NCBI GenBank assembly: GCA_002256985.1
Contig: NCGO01000019.1
Location: 1-46,712 of the forward strand
DNA length: 46,712 nt
Source of the DNA: Novosphingobium sp. 28-62-57
GTDB taxonomy: Bacteria > Pseudomonadota > Alphaproteobacteria > Sphingomonadales > Sphingomonadaceae
Direction of reading: 5' to 3'
How positions within the stretch are numbered: the stretch's first letter is position 1; each line of letters opens with the position of its first letter. The position numbers and the translations under genes were made by a program. A model generated the notes under the pieces. The model had not been told where the DNA came from and did no database searches. It was given only the letters and a program-made list of their open reading frames with translations. Positions 34,196-43,050 of this stretch are shown here, in pieces.

Positions 34196-35887
34196 CTACT
34201 TCACCCCCGCCCGGCTCTGGTCCCGGATCGCGCGAAATTCATCGCCTGCGTTCCAGTTCGGCCAATCAGCCCCATCGGCCAGCGGACGCCCCAGCCGGTA
34301 ATAGAGGTCCACTTCCTGCACAATCCCGCGCATGTCCCAGTTGTCAGAATATTCATCGCTCGGCTGGTGATAGCGGTTCACCACATAGTCCTCGGCAAGC
34401 GCCTTGCCCGCCGCAACGCCGCCGTCGGCCAGATCGGTGCCGCGCTTCACATAGAACATCGGCACCCCGCGCTTGGCCAGGCTGAAGTGGTCCGAGCGGT
34501 AGTAATAGCCCTTTTCCGAACTATCCTCCGGCCCGGTCTTCAGTTGCAATTCGCCCGCCACTTTGGCCAGCAGCGCCGAAAGTTCAGACTTGTTACCCCC
34601 CGTCACCGCCACATCGCGTGCCACGCCGCCGGGATAGAGCGCGTCGATATTGACCCCGCCCACCGTCTGCGCCAGTGGGAACACCGGGTTGCGCGCGTAA
34701 TATTCAGAGCCCAGCAGCCCCGATTCCTCCAGCGTCCACGCCAGATAGACCTGTGTACGCCGCGCAGGCCCTGCCGCCTTGTTCATCTCCGCCAGCGCCA
34801 CCAGCGCCGCCATCCCGGTGCCATTGTCCACCGCGCCATTGCAGATGTCGTCGCCACTCGCATCAGGCTTGCACCGCCCCAGATGGTCCCAATGCGCTGA
34901 ATAGAGCACATATTCATCGGGCGCTTCCGTCCCCGGCTGCATCCCCACCACGTTGCGCGAAGTAGACCGCGTGATCGCCGACTTGAACGAAAGGCTCGCC
35001 TTCAACCCCAATGGCACCGGCTTGAATCCCTTCTGCCCCGCCGCCGCCGTCATCGCCGCCAGGTCCTTGCCCGCAGCCTTGAACATGCTCTGCGCCGCAG
35101 CTTTCTGAATCCAGCTGTTGAACGCGGTCTGGTCCGCCGCATCGTTGGGTGTGGCGACGAAATGCTGATCGCCCGACCAGCTCGATTCCACCACGTTCCA
35201 GCCATAAGCCGCCGGGAACGTGTCATGCACCAGAATCGCGCCCACAGCCCCCTGCCGCGCCGCTTCTTCGAACTTGTAAGTCCAGCGCCCGTAATAGGTC
35301 ATGCGCCGCCCTTTGAACGGCCCGTCCTCGCTCTCCATCGCAAAGTCAGGATCGTTGACGAGGATCACCGCCACTTTCCCCTTCATGTCGACGCCCGCGT
35401 AATCGTTCCAGCCCAGTTCCGGCGCATTCACGCCATAGCCAACGAACACCAGTTCCGCGTCCTTCACCACCGTTTCGGGCACCACGCGATAACTGCCCGC
35501 CACGAAGTCCTTGCCGTGCGCAAAGGCCAGCATCTTTCCGCCGCCGGTGATGCTGAGCGGCGAAAAGCCCGAACCCCGCATCGAAACCGTCGGCACGTCC
35601 TGAAACCAGGATTTTTGACCATCTTGGCCCTTGTTCCCCGGCTCCAACCCCGCCGCCATGAACCGCGCCACGATCACATCCAGCGTCGCGGCCTCCTCGG
35701 CACTGGCTGGCCCACGCCCCGCCAGCTCATCAGCCGACAAGGTCTTGATCACCTCACGCATCAGCGCCTCGTCCACCGGCGGGACCACCTTCCCGGCATC
35801 CATGGCACGAGCCGTGCCCGATAGCGCTAGCGCCGAAGCCGAAAGCACACCAAAAGCCCCGCGCCCAAACGCCCTGAAAATGGTCAT
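34196..35887 (-). CDS. exported M28-family zinc aminopeptidase
   Basis: A 563-residue protein. The signal peptide (MTIFRAFGRGAFGVLSASALALS) ends near TARA. A PA-like domain follows at about 130-280 (GYGVNAPELGWNDYAGVDMKGKV). The M28 catalytic domain has YSAHWDHLG (His and Asp), GAVDNGTGMAAL, LEESGLLGSEYY (Glu pair), NIDAL and YRSDHFSLAKRG (last His). ATG 35887 is preceded by GGGAG; an upstream start would hide the signal peptide. It acts in the periplasm on peptides. Confidence 0.9.
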   Translation of the reverse strand: MTIFRAFGRGAFGVLSASALALSGTARAMDAGKVVPPVDEALMREVIKTLSADELAGRGPASAEEAATLDVIVARFMAAGLEPGNKGQDGQKSWFQDVPTVSMRGSGFSPLSITGGGKMLAFAHGKDFVAGSYRVVPETVVKDAELVFVGYGVNAPELGWNDYAGVDMKGKVAVILVNDPDFAMESEDGPFKGRRMTYYGRWTYKFEEAARQGAVGAILVHDTFPAAYGWNVVESSWSGDQHFVATPNDAADQTAFNSWIQKAAAQSMFKAAGKDLAAMTAAAGQKGFKPVPLGLKASLSFKSAITRSTSRNVVGMQPGTEAPDEYVLYSAHWDHLGRCKPDASGDDICNGAVDNGTGMAALVALAEMNKAAGPARRTQVYLAWTLEESGLLGSEYYARNPVFPLAQTVGGVNIDALYPGGVARDVAVTGGNKSELSALLAKVAGELQLKTGPEDSSEKGYYYRSDHFSLAKRGVPMFYVKRGTDLADGGVAAGKALAEDYVVNRYHQPSDEYSDNWDMRGIVQEVDLYYRLGRPLADGADWPNWNAGDEFRAIRDQSRAGVK

Positions 35888-35969
35888 CGGAAATCTCCCG
35901 GAAAATACCGCCCCTTGCTGACAGACCCGCCCCACCATCGCAAGCAGGCTTGAGGCTGCCCGTTTAGTA

Positions 35970-35992
35970 AAAATAGTTCTTGAAACTATTTT
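35970..35992. promoter_or_regulatory. operator-like palindrome of the vapBC-type module
   Basis: AAAATAGTT at 35970-35978 and AACTATTTT at 35984-35992 are perfect 9-bp inverted arms around a 5-base centre. A related half (GATAGTATAACTAG) lies at about 35995-36008. The site is 42 bases upstream of the antitoxin start, where TA modules carry their autoregulatory operator. Confidence 0.6.
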
Positions 35993-36034
35993 AAGATAGT
36001 ATAACTAGTTCTTGGCATCCAACAGGAGCTTGCC

Positions 36035-36505
36035 GTGGGCGTTTATGAACCGCTGACCCGCTATCTTGATGACCTTGGCGTTGACCACTGGAGTGCCAAC
36101 TTCGCCGAAATCGAACGTATTATTCGCCGCGCCTTGCCGGCCAGCGCCTATAAGCATCGCCCGTGGTGGGCCAATCAGGCCGATGGCAACCACAGCCAAT
36201 CAAAGGCATGGCGCGACGCCGGATGGGAAACGCGCGAGGTTGATCTTGCGCACCGCACAGTCAACTTTGTCCGTGCAGGGCGTCCAAAGACATCATCGCC
36301 ATCTTCTGTCAGACTCCGTGCGACTCCATCCACAGAAGCCTTGTGGGATCGCGCCGCCCAGATGACCGATGAAACTGATCGGGAACGCCTGCTGCAGATG
36401 GCGCTGAATGCCTTGATCCAGCGTGAAGCCGCTCACCAGCTTGCACGGCTCGGCGCCACGATGCCTGATCTCGTTGTGCCGCAGCGGGATCGTCCGGCGG
36501 CGTGA
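36035..36505 (+). CDS. VapB-type antitoxin fused to a DUF7662-like N-domain
   Basis: A 156-residue protein. Residues 1-80 (YEPLTRYLDDL, FAEIERIIRRALPASAYKHRPWW, AWRDAGWETREVDLAHRTVNFVR) resemble DUF7662, a small domain known from unrelated proteins. Residues about 105-145 (DRERLLQMALNALIQREAAHQLARLG) have the helical toxin-binding end of VapB antitoxins of this group. The usual RHH DNA-binding N-terminus is missing. The start is GTG 36035, seven bases after AGGAG. The stop overlaps the toxin start by four bases. The pairing and overlap support an antitoxin role; DNA binding by the new N-domain is inferred. Confidence 0.7.
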   Translation: MGVYEPLTRYLDDLGVDHWSANFAEIERIIRRALPASAYKHRPWWANQADGNHSQSKAWRDAGWETREVDLAHRTVNFVRAGRPKTSSPSSVRLRATPSTEALWDRAAQMTDETDRERLLQMALNALIQREAAHQLARLGATMPDLVVPQRDRPAA

Positions 36506-36873
36506 TCCTTGTCGACACCTCGGTATGGATCGACATGTTCCGCTCCGCCGATGCCGACCTCGCCTTGCTCCTTGCTGAAGGCAGGGTATTGCAGCACCCT
36601 TTCGTCACTGGCGAGCTGGCCATGGGCAATTTGCGCCAGTGGCGGCGGACGGTCGATCTGCTGTCCAGCCTCCCTGCTGCGCCGCTGGTTGACGTGTCCG
36701 ACGTGCTCGATTTCGTTGAGAGGAATGCTCTTGCGGGAACAGGAATCGGCCTGATCGATACGTACTTGTTGGCTACTGCCACGGTGGCGGGCGTGCACCT
36801 GTGGACACGGGATCAGCGGCTTTTCGCCCACGCTGCGCGTCTCGGTCTGATGTGGCAACCCGCAAAGCCTTGA
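36502..36873 (+). CDS. vapC: VapC-family PIN-domain toxin
   Basis: A 123-residue PIN ribonuclease. The four acidic residues appear in MILVDTSVWIDMF (Asp), VTGELAMGNL (Glu), GIGLIDTYLLA (Asp) and LWTRDQRLF (Asp). The start, GTG at 36502, overlaps the antitoxin stop. VapC toxins cut tRNA or rRNA; the target here is unknown. It ends 20 bases before the glnE start, so read-through into glnE is possible. Confidence 0.92.
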   Translation: MILVDTSVWIDMFRSADADLALLLAEGRVLQHPFVTGELAMGNLRQWRRTVDLLSSLPAAPLVDVSDVLDFVERNALAGTGIGLIDTYLLATATVAGVHLWTRDQRLFAHAARLGLMWQPAKP

Positions 36874-36893
36874 TACACCGTCCAGCAAGGGGC

Positions 36894-39617
36894 ATGGCTG
36901 CCGACATAATGCCAGATTTCAGCCATGCCCTCGTTCGTGCCCGCGCCCACGCGCCGTTCCTGTCGCGCGCGCTGGATCGCCTGCCCGATCTCGAAGCACT
37001 GCTGGCGGCAGGCAATGTGGAGCAGGGCTTGGCTCTTGCCCTTGCCGCCGGTGAAGGCATCGACGATATCGCCATTGCTCTACGTCGAGAGCGGCTGGCG
37101 CTCGCGCTGGTCATTGCCATTGGCGATCTTGCCGGGGCCTTCCCGCTTGCCCGCGTGATTACCGAGCTGTCCGCTTTTGCCGATCGGTCGCTTGATGCCG
37201 CCATCGCCGCCGCTATCCGCCGCCGTACGCCCGATGCGCCGTCGGTCGGCTTTTCCGCCATTGCGCTGGGCAAACACGGCGCGCAGGAGCTGAACTATTC
37301 GTCGGATATCGATCCGATCCTGCTCTACGATCCCGAAACTTTGCCCCGGCGTGAGCGCGATGACCCCGCCGAAGCGGCGCAGCGCATTGCCCGCACGATC
37401 ATGCAGATCATGTCCGAGGTTACCGACGAGGGCTATGTCTTCCGCGTCGATCTGCGCCTGCGGCCCGCGTCCGAAGTCAGCCCGCTGGCCCTGCCTTTCG
37501 AAGCGGCGATAACGCATTACGAATCCAGCGCTCTGGCGTGGGAACGCGCTGCCTATATCCGCGCGCGCGCCGCATCGGGGGACATTGCTGCGGGCCAAGC
37601 CTTCCTCGACACGATCCGCCCGTTCGTATGGCGGCGAAGCCTTGATTTCGGCGCGATTGCCGAGATTGGGCGGCTGACCACGCGCATCCGCGATCACTAT
37701 TCATCGGGCCAGGCCATCGGCCCCGGCTATGACCTGAAGCGCGGGCGCGGCGGCATTCGCGAGGTCGAATTTTTCGCGCAAACCCATCAGCTTATCCATG
37801 GTGGCCGCAACCCCGCACTGCGCCTGCGCGGCACCCGCGCCAGCCTTGATGCGCTGGCCGAAGCGGGCATTATCAGCACCGAGGATGCAGCGGTCATGGG
37901 CCAAAGCTACGATCGGCTGCGCACGCTCGAACACCGGTTGCAAATGGTGGGGGACCAACAGACGCATTCGCTGCCGCAAGACGCGCAAGCGCTTGATGCG
38001 GCGGCGAAGCTTGATGGCATAGCGTCCGGCGCTGATCTGGTGGCGGAACTGACCTCCATTTCCGAAGCGGTCGGCAGCCGGTTCGATACGCTGATTGCCA
38101 CGTATGCCCCAACAGGCGCGGTTGTGGTGGAGGCAAGCCCGCTCGGGCTCGAGCTTGAAACGCTCGGCTTTGAACAGGCCGATGCGCTGGCTGAGCGTAT
38201 TACCGCATGGGAAGGCGGGCAATACCGCTGCTTGCGCTCTGCCGAAGCGCGCGATGCCTTTGCGCGTATCCGCCCGCACCTGTTGCGTGCGCTGGCACAG
38301 GCCCCGGATCCCGAACGGGCGCTCTTGCGGTGGGAACACTTGCTGGCCGGATTGCCCAGCGCCATCAACGTGTTCCGCCTGCTCGATGCGCGTCCGGGCC
38401 TGCTCGCGCTGGTGATGCGCATTCTGGCCCATGCACCGGTGCTGGCCGATGAACTGGCCCGCCGTTCAGACTTGCTCGACACGTTGATAGACCGCTCAGC
38501 CTTCGATCTGCCCGGCAGTGTTGCCGAAATCGCCGCTGAACTTGCGCGTGGTGAAGCCGGTGACGATTATCAGCGTCTGCTCGACAATGTGCGTGTCCGC
38601 GTGGGCGAAATGCGCTTTGCTTTGGGCGTGCAACTCATTGAAGGCTCGAGTGAAACAGGAGGGCGTGATCCGCTCGAGGTAGCGGCCGCGCTCAGCCGCG
38701 TGGCCGAAGCTGCCATCGAAGTGCTGGGGCGCGCGGCGATTGACGAATTCATGCTGAACCACGGCGTCGTGCCCGGCAGCGATCTCGCGATTCTGGGCCT
38801 TGGCCGCCTTGGCGGCGCGGCGCTCACGCATGCTTCGGATCTCGATCTGGTGTTCCTGTTCAGCGGGGATCATGCCGCTGAATCCGATGGCCGCCGCCCG
38901 CTCGGTGCCACGCTCTATTACAACCGCCTTGCCCAGCGCGTGATTGCCGCGCTTTCGGTGCCGACGGCGGCAGGCGCCTTGTTTGAGGTGGACACGCGGC
39001 TGCGCCCCTCTGGCGCACAGGGTCCGATCTCGGTCAGCCTGGAAAGTTTCGAACGGTATCAATGCGATGATGCTTGGACGTGGGAGCATATGGCCCTGTG
39101 CCGCGCCCGCCCGCTGTTCGGCACGGCGGCGGATCGCGCGGCCTTGTCCACGATCATCGCCCGCGTGCAGGATACGCCCCGCGCCGAGGCCAAACTGCGC
39201 AGCGAAGTGCTTGAAATGCGGGGCACAATGGCGGAGCATAAACCGCCCAAGGGACCGCTTGATGTAAAGCTCGCGCGCGGGGGGCTGGTGGATATCGAAT
39301 TCATGGTCCACTTCCTGCAGTTGCGCGATCATGTGGCGCGCACGCCGGATTTGGGGCAGGCGGTGCAAATTCTTGAAGAACAAGCGCTTCTTCCCAATGG
39401 CATCCGCGCAGCGCACGATCTGTTGGCGCGCTTGCTGGTCGTGGTGCGGCTGGTTGCCCCTGATGGCATGTTCCCGCCGCCCGCCAGCCGCAGCATCGTG
39501 GCGCGGGCCTGCGGGTTGGAAAGCTGGGATGCACTGCTCGATGTAGTGCAGCAGGCGCGGCATTGCGTGGCGCTGGCTTGGGGCCAAGTGTTTGATATTA
39601 AGCTGGAGATTGACTGA
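36894..39617 (+). CDS. glnE: glutamine synthetase adenylyltransferase/deadenylylase
   Basis: A 907-residue bifunctional enzyme that adenylylates and deadenylylates GlnA in response to PII. Two nucleotidyltransferase domains are visible: the first with GKHGAQELNYSSDIDPILLYD near residue 125-145, the second with GLGRLGGAALTHASDLDLVFLF near 645-665, each with the paired Asp. The central helical linker carries RGRGGIREVEFFAQTHQL and the end has KLARGGLVDIEFMVHFLQL. ATG 36894 has AAGGGG a few bases upstream; ATG 36909 is an alternative. The stop overlaps the bcp start (TGATG). Confidence 0.93.
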   Translation: MAADIMPDFSHALVRARAHAPFLSRALDRLPDLEALLAAGNVEQGLALALAAGEGIDDIAIALRRERLALALVIAIGDLAGAFPLARVITELSAFADRSLDAAIAAAIRRRTPDAPSVGFSAIALGKHGAQELNYSSDIDPILLYDPETLPRRERDDPAEAAQRIARTIMQIMSEVTDEGYVFRVDLRLRPASEVSPLALPFEAAITHYESSALAWERAAYIRARAASGDIAAGQAFLDTIRPFVWRRSLDFGAIAEIGRLTTRIRDHYSSGQAIGPGYDLKRGRGGIREVEFFAQTHQLIHGGRNPALRLRGTRASLDALAEAGIISTEDAAVMGQSYDRLRTLEHRLQMVGDQQTHSLPQDAQALDAAAKLDGIASGADLVAELTSISEAVGSRFDTLIATYAPTGAVVVEASPLGLELETLGFEQADALAERITAWEGGQYRCLRSAEARDAFARIRPHLLRALAQAPDPERALLRWEHLLAGLPSAINVFRLLDARPGLLALVMRILAHAPVLADELARRSDLLDTLIDRSAFDLPGSVAEIAAELARGEAGDDYQRLLDNVRVRVGEMRFALGVQLIEGSSETGGRDPLEVAAALSRVAEAAIEVLGRAAIDEFMLNHGVVPGSDLAILGLGRLGGAALTHASDLDLVFLFSGDHAAESDGRRPLGATLYYNRLAQRVIAALSVPTAAGALFEVDTRLRPSGAQGPISVSLESFERYQCDDAWTWEHMALCRARPLFGTAADRAALSTIIARVQDTPRAEAKLRSEVLEMRGTMAEHKPPKGPLDVKLARGGLVDIEFMVHFLQLRDHVARTPDLGQAVQILEEQALLPNGIRAAHDLLARLLVVVRLVAPDGMFPPPASRSIVARACGLESWDALLDVVQQARHCVALAWGQVFDIKLEID

Positions 39618-40090
39618 TGAGCGAGCGGATTGGAGTGGGCGAAGCGTTCCCGGATATCGCCATGGAAACGCCCGATGGCGGCAGCGTCAAGGCTTCGGAC
39701 TTTGCCGGGCAAAAACTGGTCGTGTTCTTCTACCCGAAGGACGACACGCCCGGCTGCACCACCGAGAACAAAGACTTTTCAAGCCTCTATGCCGATTTTC
39801 AGGCGGCAGGTGTGGCCGTGATCGGCGTGAGCAAGGACCCGCCGAAAAAGCACGTCAAGTTTGCCGAAAAGCATGGCCTCACCGCCCCGCTGGCGTCGGA
39901 CGCGGAAACGGGTGGCGTTTCCGATGCGCTGGGCATCTGGACTGAAAAATCGATGTACGGCAAGACTTACATGGGCATGGAGCGCACGACCTATCTGATT
40001 GGGGCAGACGGCAAAATCGCGCAAATCTGGAACAAGGTGAAGGTCAAGGGCCATGCTGACGAAGTGCTCGCAGCGGCAAAGGCCCTGTGA
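39617..40090 (+). CDS. bcp: peroxiredoxin, Bcp/PrxQ family
   Basis: A 157-residue thiol peroxidase. The peroxidatic Cys47 is in FYPKDDTPGCTTE, the family hallmark. The resolving Cys usually found five residues later (CTxExC) is replaced by Lys52, and no other Cys is present, so it should work as a 1-Cys peroxiredoxin needing an external thiol. VIGVSKDPPKKHVKFAEKHGL and ERTTYLIGADGKI are normal. It is translationally coupled to glnE. Confidence 0.93.
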   Translation: MSERIGVGEAFPDIAMETPDGGSVKASDFAGQKLVVFFYPKDDTPGCTTENKDFSSLYADFQAAGVAVIGVSKDPPKKHVKFAEKHGLTAPLASDAETGGVSDALGIWTEKSMYGKTYMGMERTTYLIGADGKIAQIWNKVKVKGHADEVLAAAKAL

Positions 40091-40111
40091 TCGTCAGTGT
40101 GATTTCTGAAG

Positions 40112-40139
40112 TGCACCTAGATGCACCTAACTGCACCTA
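40112..40139. repeat. three tandem copies of TGCACCTA, period 10
   Basis: TGCACCTA begins at 40112, 40122 and 40132, each separated by two variable bases. The array fills most of the 56-base gap between bcp and the DUF455 gene and ends seven bases before its ATG, where a ribosome site would be expected. It may be a regulatory array or a replication slip. Confidence 0.7.
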
Positions 40140-40146
40140 AGCGCCG

Positions 40147-40944
40147 ATGAACCGCCCTTCGGTCGCCTCGGCGATCCGCAAAACCATGCTCACCGCCGAC
40201 CCGTTCGCCAAGGTCATGCAGACCCGCGATCTGGTTCGGCGGTGGCGTGGGGGAGAGCTGGCGTTCGCTTTCGATATGGCAATGCCCGATACTCCGGCGC
40301 GCCCGCAAAAGCCCGAGCTGCTCGCACCTGCAGCAATGCCCAAACGCGGGCGCGGGTCGGCGCATGGCCGCCTCGCGTTGCTCCATGCGCTGGCGCATAT
40401 CGAGTTCGTGGCGATCGACCTCGCGCTGGATGCGGCTGGGCGCTTCGGCGCTGAAATGGGACGGGAATTTGTGGACGATTGGCTGTCGGTCGCCGCTGAT
40501 GAAGCCATGCACTTCGGCCTGCTCTCGCGCCGGTTGCGGACGCTGGGCAGCTGCTATGGCGCGATGCCTGCGCACGATGGCTTTTGGGACGCGGCGCGCG
40601 AGACGGCGCACGATGTTGCAGCGCGGCTGGCCATCATACCGATGGTGCTCGAGGCCCGCGCGTTGGACGTCACGCCGATGACCGTAGCCAGGTTTGTGTC
40701 GGCAGGTGATGAGCGCTCGGCGCGCATCTTGCAAAGAATCGTTGACGACGAAATTCGGCATGTGCGCTTCGGCACAAAGCATTTCAGCGCGGTGTGTGAC
40801 AAGCGTGGCGAATCCCCCACGGTCGCATGGAAAACATTGGTCCAGCGCCATTTCAAAGGCAGCGTTAAGCCGCCGTTCAACGACTCGGCGCGTCGATCAG
40901 CCGGTTTGTCGCGCGAAATGATGGCAGGGGTTGCCACCCTGTGA
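40147..40944 (+). CDS. DUF455 ferritin-like protein
   Basis: A 265-residue DUF455 protein with a ferritin-like helical bundle. Metal-ligand candidates are ALAHIEFVAIDLALD (E and H), DEAMHFGLLSRRL (E-x2-H) and IVDDEIRHVRFG (E-x2-H), evenly spaced as in di-iron carboxylate proteins. RPQKPELLAPAAMPKR is the usual lead-in. Its job is unknown; oxygenase or oxidase activity is suggested by the fold. It follows bcp by 56 bases with the tandem repeat between. Confidence 0.85.
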   Translation: MNRPSVASAIRKTMLTADPFAKVMQTRDLVRRWRGGELAFAFDMAMPDTPARPQKPELLAPAAMPKRGRGSAHGRLALLHALAHIEFVAIDLALDAAGRFGAEMGREFVDDWLSVAADEAMHFGLLSRRLRTLGSCYGAMPAHDGFWDAARETAHDVAARLAIIPMVLEARALDVTPMTVARFVSAGDERSARILQRIVDDEIRHVRFGTKHFSAVCDKRGESPTVAWKTLVQRHFKGSVKPPFNDSARRSAGLSREMMAGVATL

Positions 40945-41132
40945 TGTGCCTCACATACCTCAATGCACGAGATGGCGGGGGGTTCCGACCAACTCTGATA
41001 CTTCCCAAGGCGGCGGGTTTTTATCCTGCCTGCTGCCACAAAACGGGTTCGCTCCGGGGGTTTAGAGCGCACCGATCCAGCAGGCCAAAAAGGCCGGATC
41101 GGGACGCATAAGAAAAGGTCGTACAGGTCGTA

Positions 41133-41852
41133 ATGTTGTTTAACATCAAAACCTTCAAGACAGCCTTCAGCGCCGCCCTGGCAGTTGTTGCTTTCACTTC
41201 CACCCCGGCATTTGCCAACAGCGCCGCTTCGGCTGACATCGCCGCCCCGCTTCGCGCTGCCGAAGCTGCGAAGGCCGGTATATCGGCTGATCGTGGTGAC
41301 GAAGAATTCCGCCGCTTGTTCGCCAGCTGGCAGCAGCTTGACAACGGCATCCTGCCTTCTGCCAATTCCGCCTCCACGGCCCGCCGCACGGGTGTTTCGA
41401 TCCCATCGCTGGTGCCGGTTTCGGCGTCGCGCCTGTCGAGCGGTTATGGCATGCGCAATCACCCCGTGCTGGGCGGTCGCCGCGGCCACAAGGGCATCGA
41501 TCTTGCCGCTCCCACCGGAACGCCGATCCGCGCCACCGCTGATGGCGTGGTGGAAATGGCCGATTGGTTCGGTGGCTATGGCCTTTATGTTCAGCTTGAT
41601 CACGGCGCGGCAATGGAAACCCGCTATGGCCACATGTCGCGCATCGCCGTGGCGCAGGGCCAGCAGGTCCGCAAGGGTGATGTGATCGGTTATGTCGGCT
41701 CCACCGGCCGCTCCACCGGTCCGCACCTGCACTATGAAGTCCGCGTTTCCGGCGAAGCGGTAAACCCGCTGCCCTACATGCAGGGCAAGGGCGCAGATCT
41801 TTATGCTGCAAATGATCATGCCCATGACGATGTGGGTGGCCCTGAAGACTGA
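41133..41852 (+). CDS. exported M23-family metallopeptidase
   Basis: A 239-residue LytM-type protein. The signal peptide ends near AFANS (residue 28). The M23 domain starts at about 97: LSSGYGMRNHPVLGGRRGHKGIDL supplies His and Asp zinc ligands, YGHMSRI the third-position His, and HLHYEVR the last. All catalytic residues are present, so it should be active on peptidoglycan cross-links. The C-terminus is His/Asp-rich. A strong terminator follows 40 bases later. A nested inverted repeat (GATCC/GGATC around GGCC/GGCC) is at 41074-41100 in its leader. Confidence 0.9.
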   Translation: MLFNIKTFKTAFSAALAVVAFTSTPAFANSAASADIAAPLRAAEAAKAGISADRGDEEFRRLFASWQQLDNGILPSANSASTARRTGVSIPSLVPVSASRLSSGYGMRNHPVLGGRRGHKGIDLAAPTGTPIRATADGVVEMADWFGGYGLYVQLDHGAAMETRYGHMSRIAVAQGQQVRKGDVIGYVGSTGRSTGPHLHYEVRVSGEAVNPLPYMQGKGADLYAANDHAHDDVGGPED

Positions 41853-41892
41853 TCTGGGCTAACAACGCAATTGCATCTTGGAGAGGATGCCG

Positions 41893-41924
41893 AAAAGGGC
41901 GCTGGAAACAGCGCCCTTTTCTAT
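41893..41924 (+). terminator. intrinsic terminator after the M23 gene
   Basis: A 12-bp stem (41893-41904 with 41909-41920) closes a GAAA tetraloop and ends in a TTTT-C-TATTT run. It terminates plus-strand transcription after the peptidase. Confidence 0.88.
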
Positions 41925-41988
41925 TTGGGGCTCCCGGCTGCATCCATTGCAATTGCGGCTCAAGCATCGGATTTAACGCAGAAGATTT

Positions 41989-42150
41989 TCGCGCAGAGGC
42001 GCAGAGGCACAGGGAGACTTGGCGCTTGGCCGCAAGGTCATGAGTGCCGATTGTCTGGCGCAAAAAATGCAACGTCCGCCGTGCTTGAGACGGCTTTGCC
42101 GCCCCCCTCTCTGCGCCCCCCCCTCTCTGCGCCTCTGCGCCTCTGCGCGA
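41989..42150. repeat. 162-base element with perfect 20-bp terminal inverted repeats
   Basis: The segments 41989-42008 and 42131-42150 are exact reverse complements, each built of two GCGCAGAG-type units. More CTCTCTGCG units precede the right arm at about 42107-42130. The centre encodes nothing recognisable. The CGCAGAGGCGCAG motif recurs in intergenic repeats of many bacteria. Confidence 0.75.
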
Positions 42151-42339
42151 CCCTTTTTCTCTTCCTTAAAAGAAGGCAACGGGCCAGTGCTCGCCGCTGT
42201 GCCATCGGCTGCATTATTGCGGTTGCCACATCGGGCCGGGAATATTGCAGCGCAATGCAGGTCAAGACTTGTTTTTCTCTGGCCGCTGTGTGTTACCAAA
42301 CTGCCTGATGGCCAAGCCCTCAAGGGGAGCAATGCAACG

Positions 42340-43050
42340 ATGTCCAAGAAGCTTTATGCCGATGCCGCCGCCGCGCTTGACGGGCTGCTGCGCGATGGTC
42401 TGCTGATCGCCTGTGGCGGGTTCGGCCTGTGCGGAATCCCTGAGCGCCTGCTCGATGCGGTGCGCGATAGCGGCGTGAAGGATCTGACCTTTGCTTCCAA
42501 CAATGCCGGGATCGATAACGAGGGCATCGGCAAACTGCTGCGCACGCGGCAAGTGAAGAAGATGATTGCCAGCTATGTTGGCGAGAACAAGGAGTTTGAA
42601 CGGCAATATCTGGCGGGCGAACTGGAAGTGGAATTCAGCCCCCAAGGCACACTGGCCGAACGCATGCGCGCAGGCGGCGCGGGCATTCCGGGCTTCTATA
42701 CCAAGACCGGCGTCGGCACGCTGGTGGCCGAGGGCAAGGAAACCAAGGTTTTCGACGGACAGGAATACGTGCTGGAACGCGGCATCTTTGCCGATCTGGC
42801 GCTGGTAAAGGCCTGGAAAGCCGACGAAACCGGCAATGTCGTGTTCCGCAAGACCGCGCGCAACTTCAATGTGCCTGCCGCCACCTGCGGCAAAGTGTGC
42901 ATCGTGGAAGTGGAAGAGATCGTGCCCGCTGGCAGCCTTGATCCTGACAGCATCCACCTGCCCGGCGTCTATGTCCAGCGCATGATCGTGGGCGCGCCCT
43001 ATGACAAGAAAATCGAATTCCGCACCGTGCGGGACCGCGAAGTGGCATGA
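42340..43050 (+). CDS. scoA: succinyl-CoA:3-ketoacid CoA-transferase subunit A
   Basis: A 236-residue alpha subunit that moves CoA from succinyl-CoA to acetoacetate. LIACGGFGLCGIPERLL near the start, LTFASNNAGIDNEGIGKLL, ELEVEFSPQGTLAERMRAGGAGIPGFYT and the closing PGVYVQRMIVG are diagnostic. ATG 42340 is preceded by GGGGAG; upstream starts lie in repeat DNA. The last codons overlap the lipoprotein gene by four bases, so translation is coupled to it instead of directly to scoB. Confidence 0.93.
   Translation: MSKKLYADAAAALDGLLRDGLLIACGGFGLCGIPERLLDAVRDSGVKDLTFASNNAGIDNEGIGKLLRTRQVKKMIASYVGENKEFERQYLAGELEVEFSPQGTLAERMRAGGAGIPGFYTKTGVGTLVAEGKETKVFDGQEYVLERGIFADLALVKAWKADETGNVVFRKTARNFNVPAATCGKVCIVEVEEIVPAGSLDPDSIHLPGVYVQRMIVGAPYDKKIEFRTVRDREVA

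Larger units (their letters stand above)
41853..42339. other. spacer between M23 and scoA genes
   Basis: This 487-base spacer holds the terminator at 41893-41924, the 162-base inverted-repeat element at 41989-42150, and about 190 bases leading to scoA that must hold its promoter. No gene is visible in it; frames running through the element are low-complexity Arg/Pro/Leu translations. Confidence 0.55.

Noticed and set aside
41989-42150. CRISPR array
   Set aside because: The repeated GCGCAGAG units are short, lack spacers of even length and are arranged as inverted ends; no cas gene is present.
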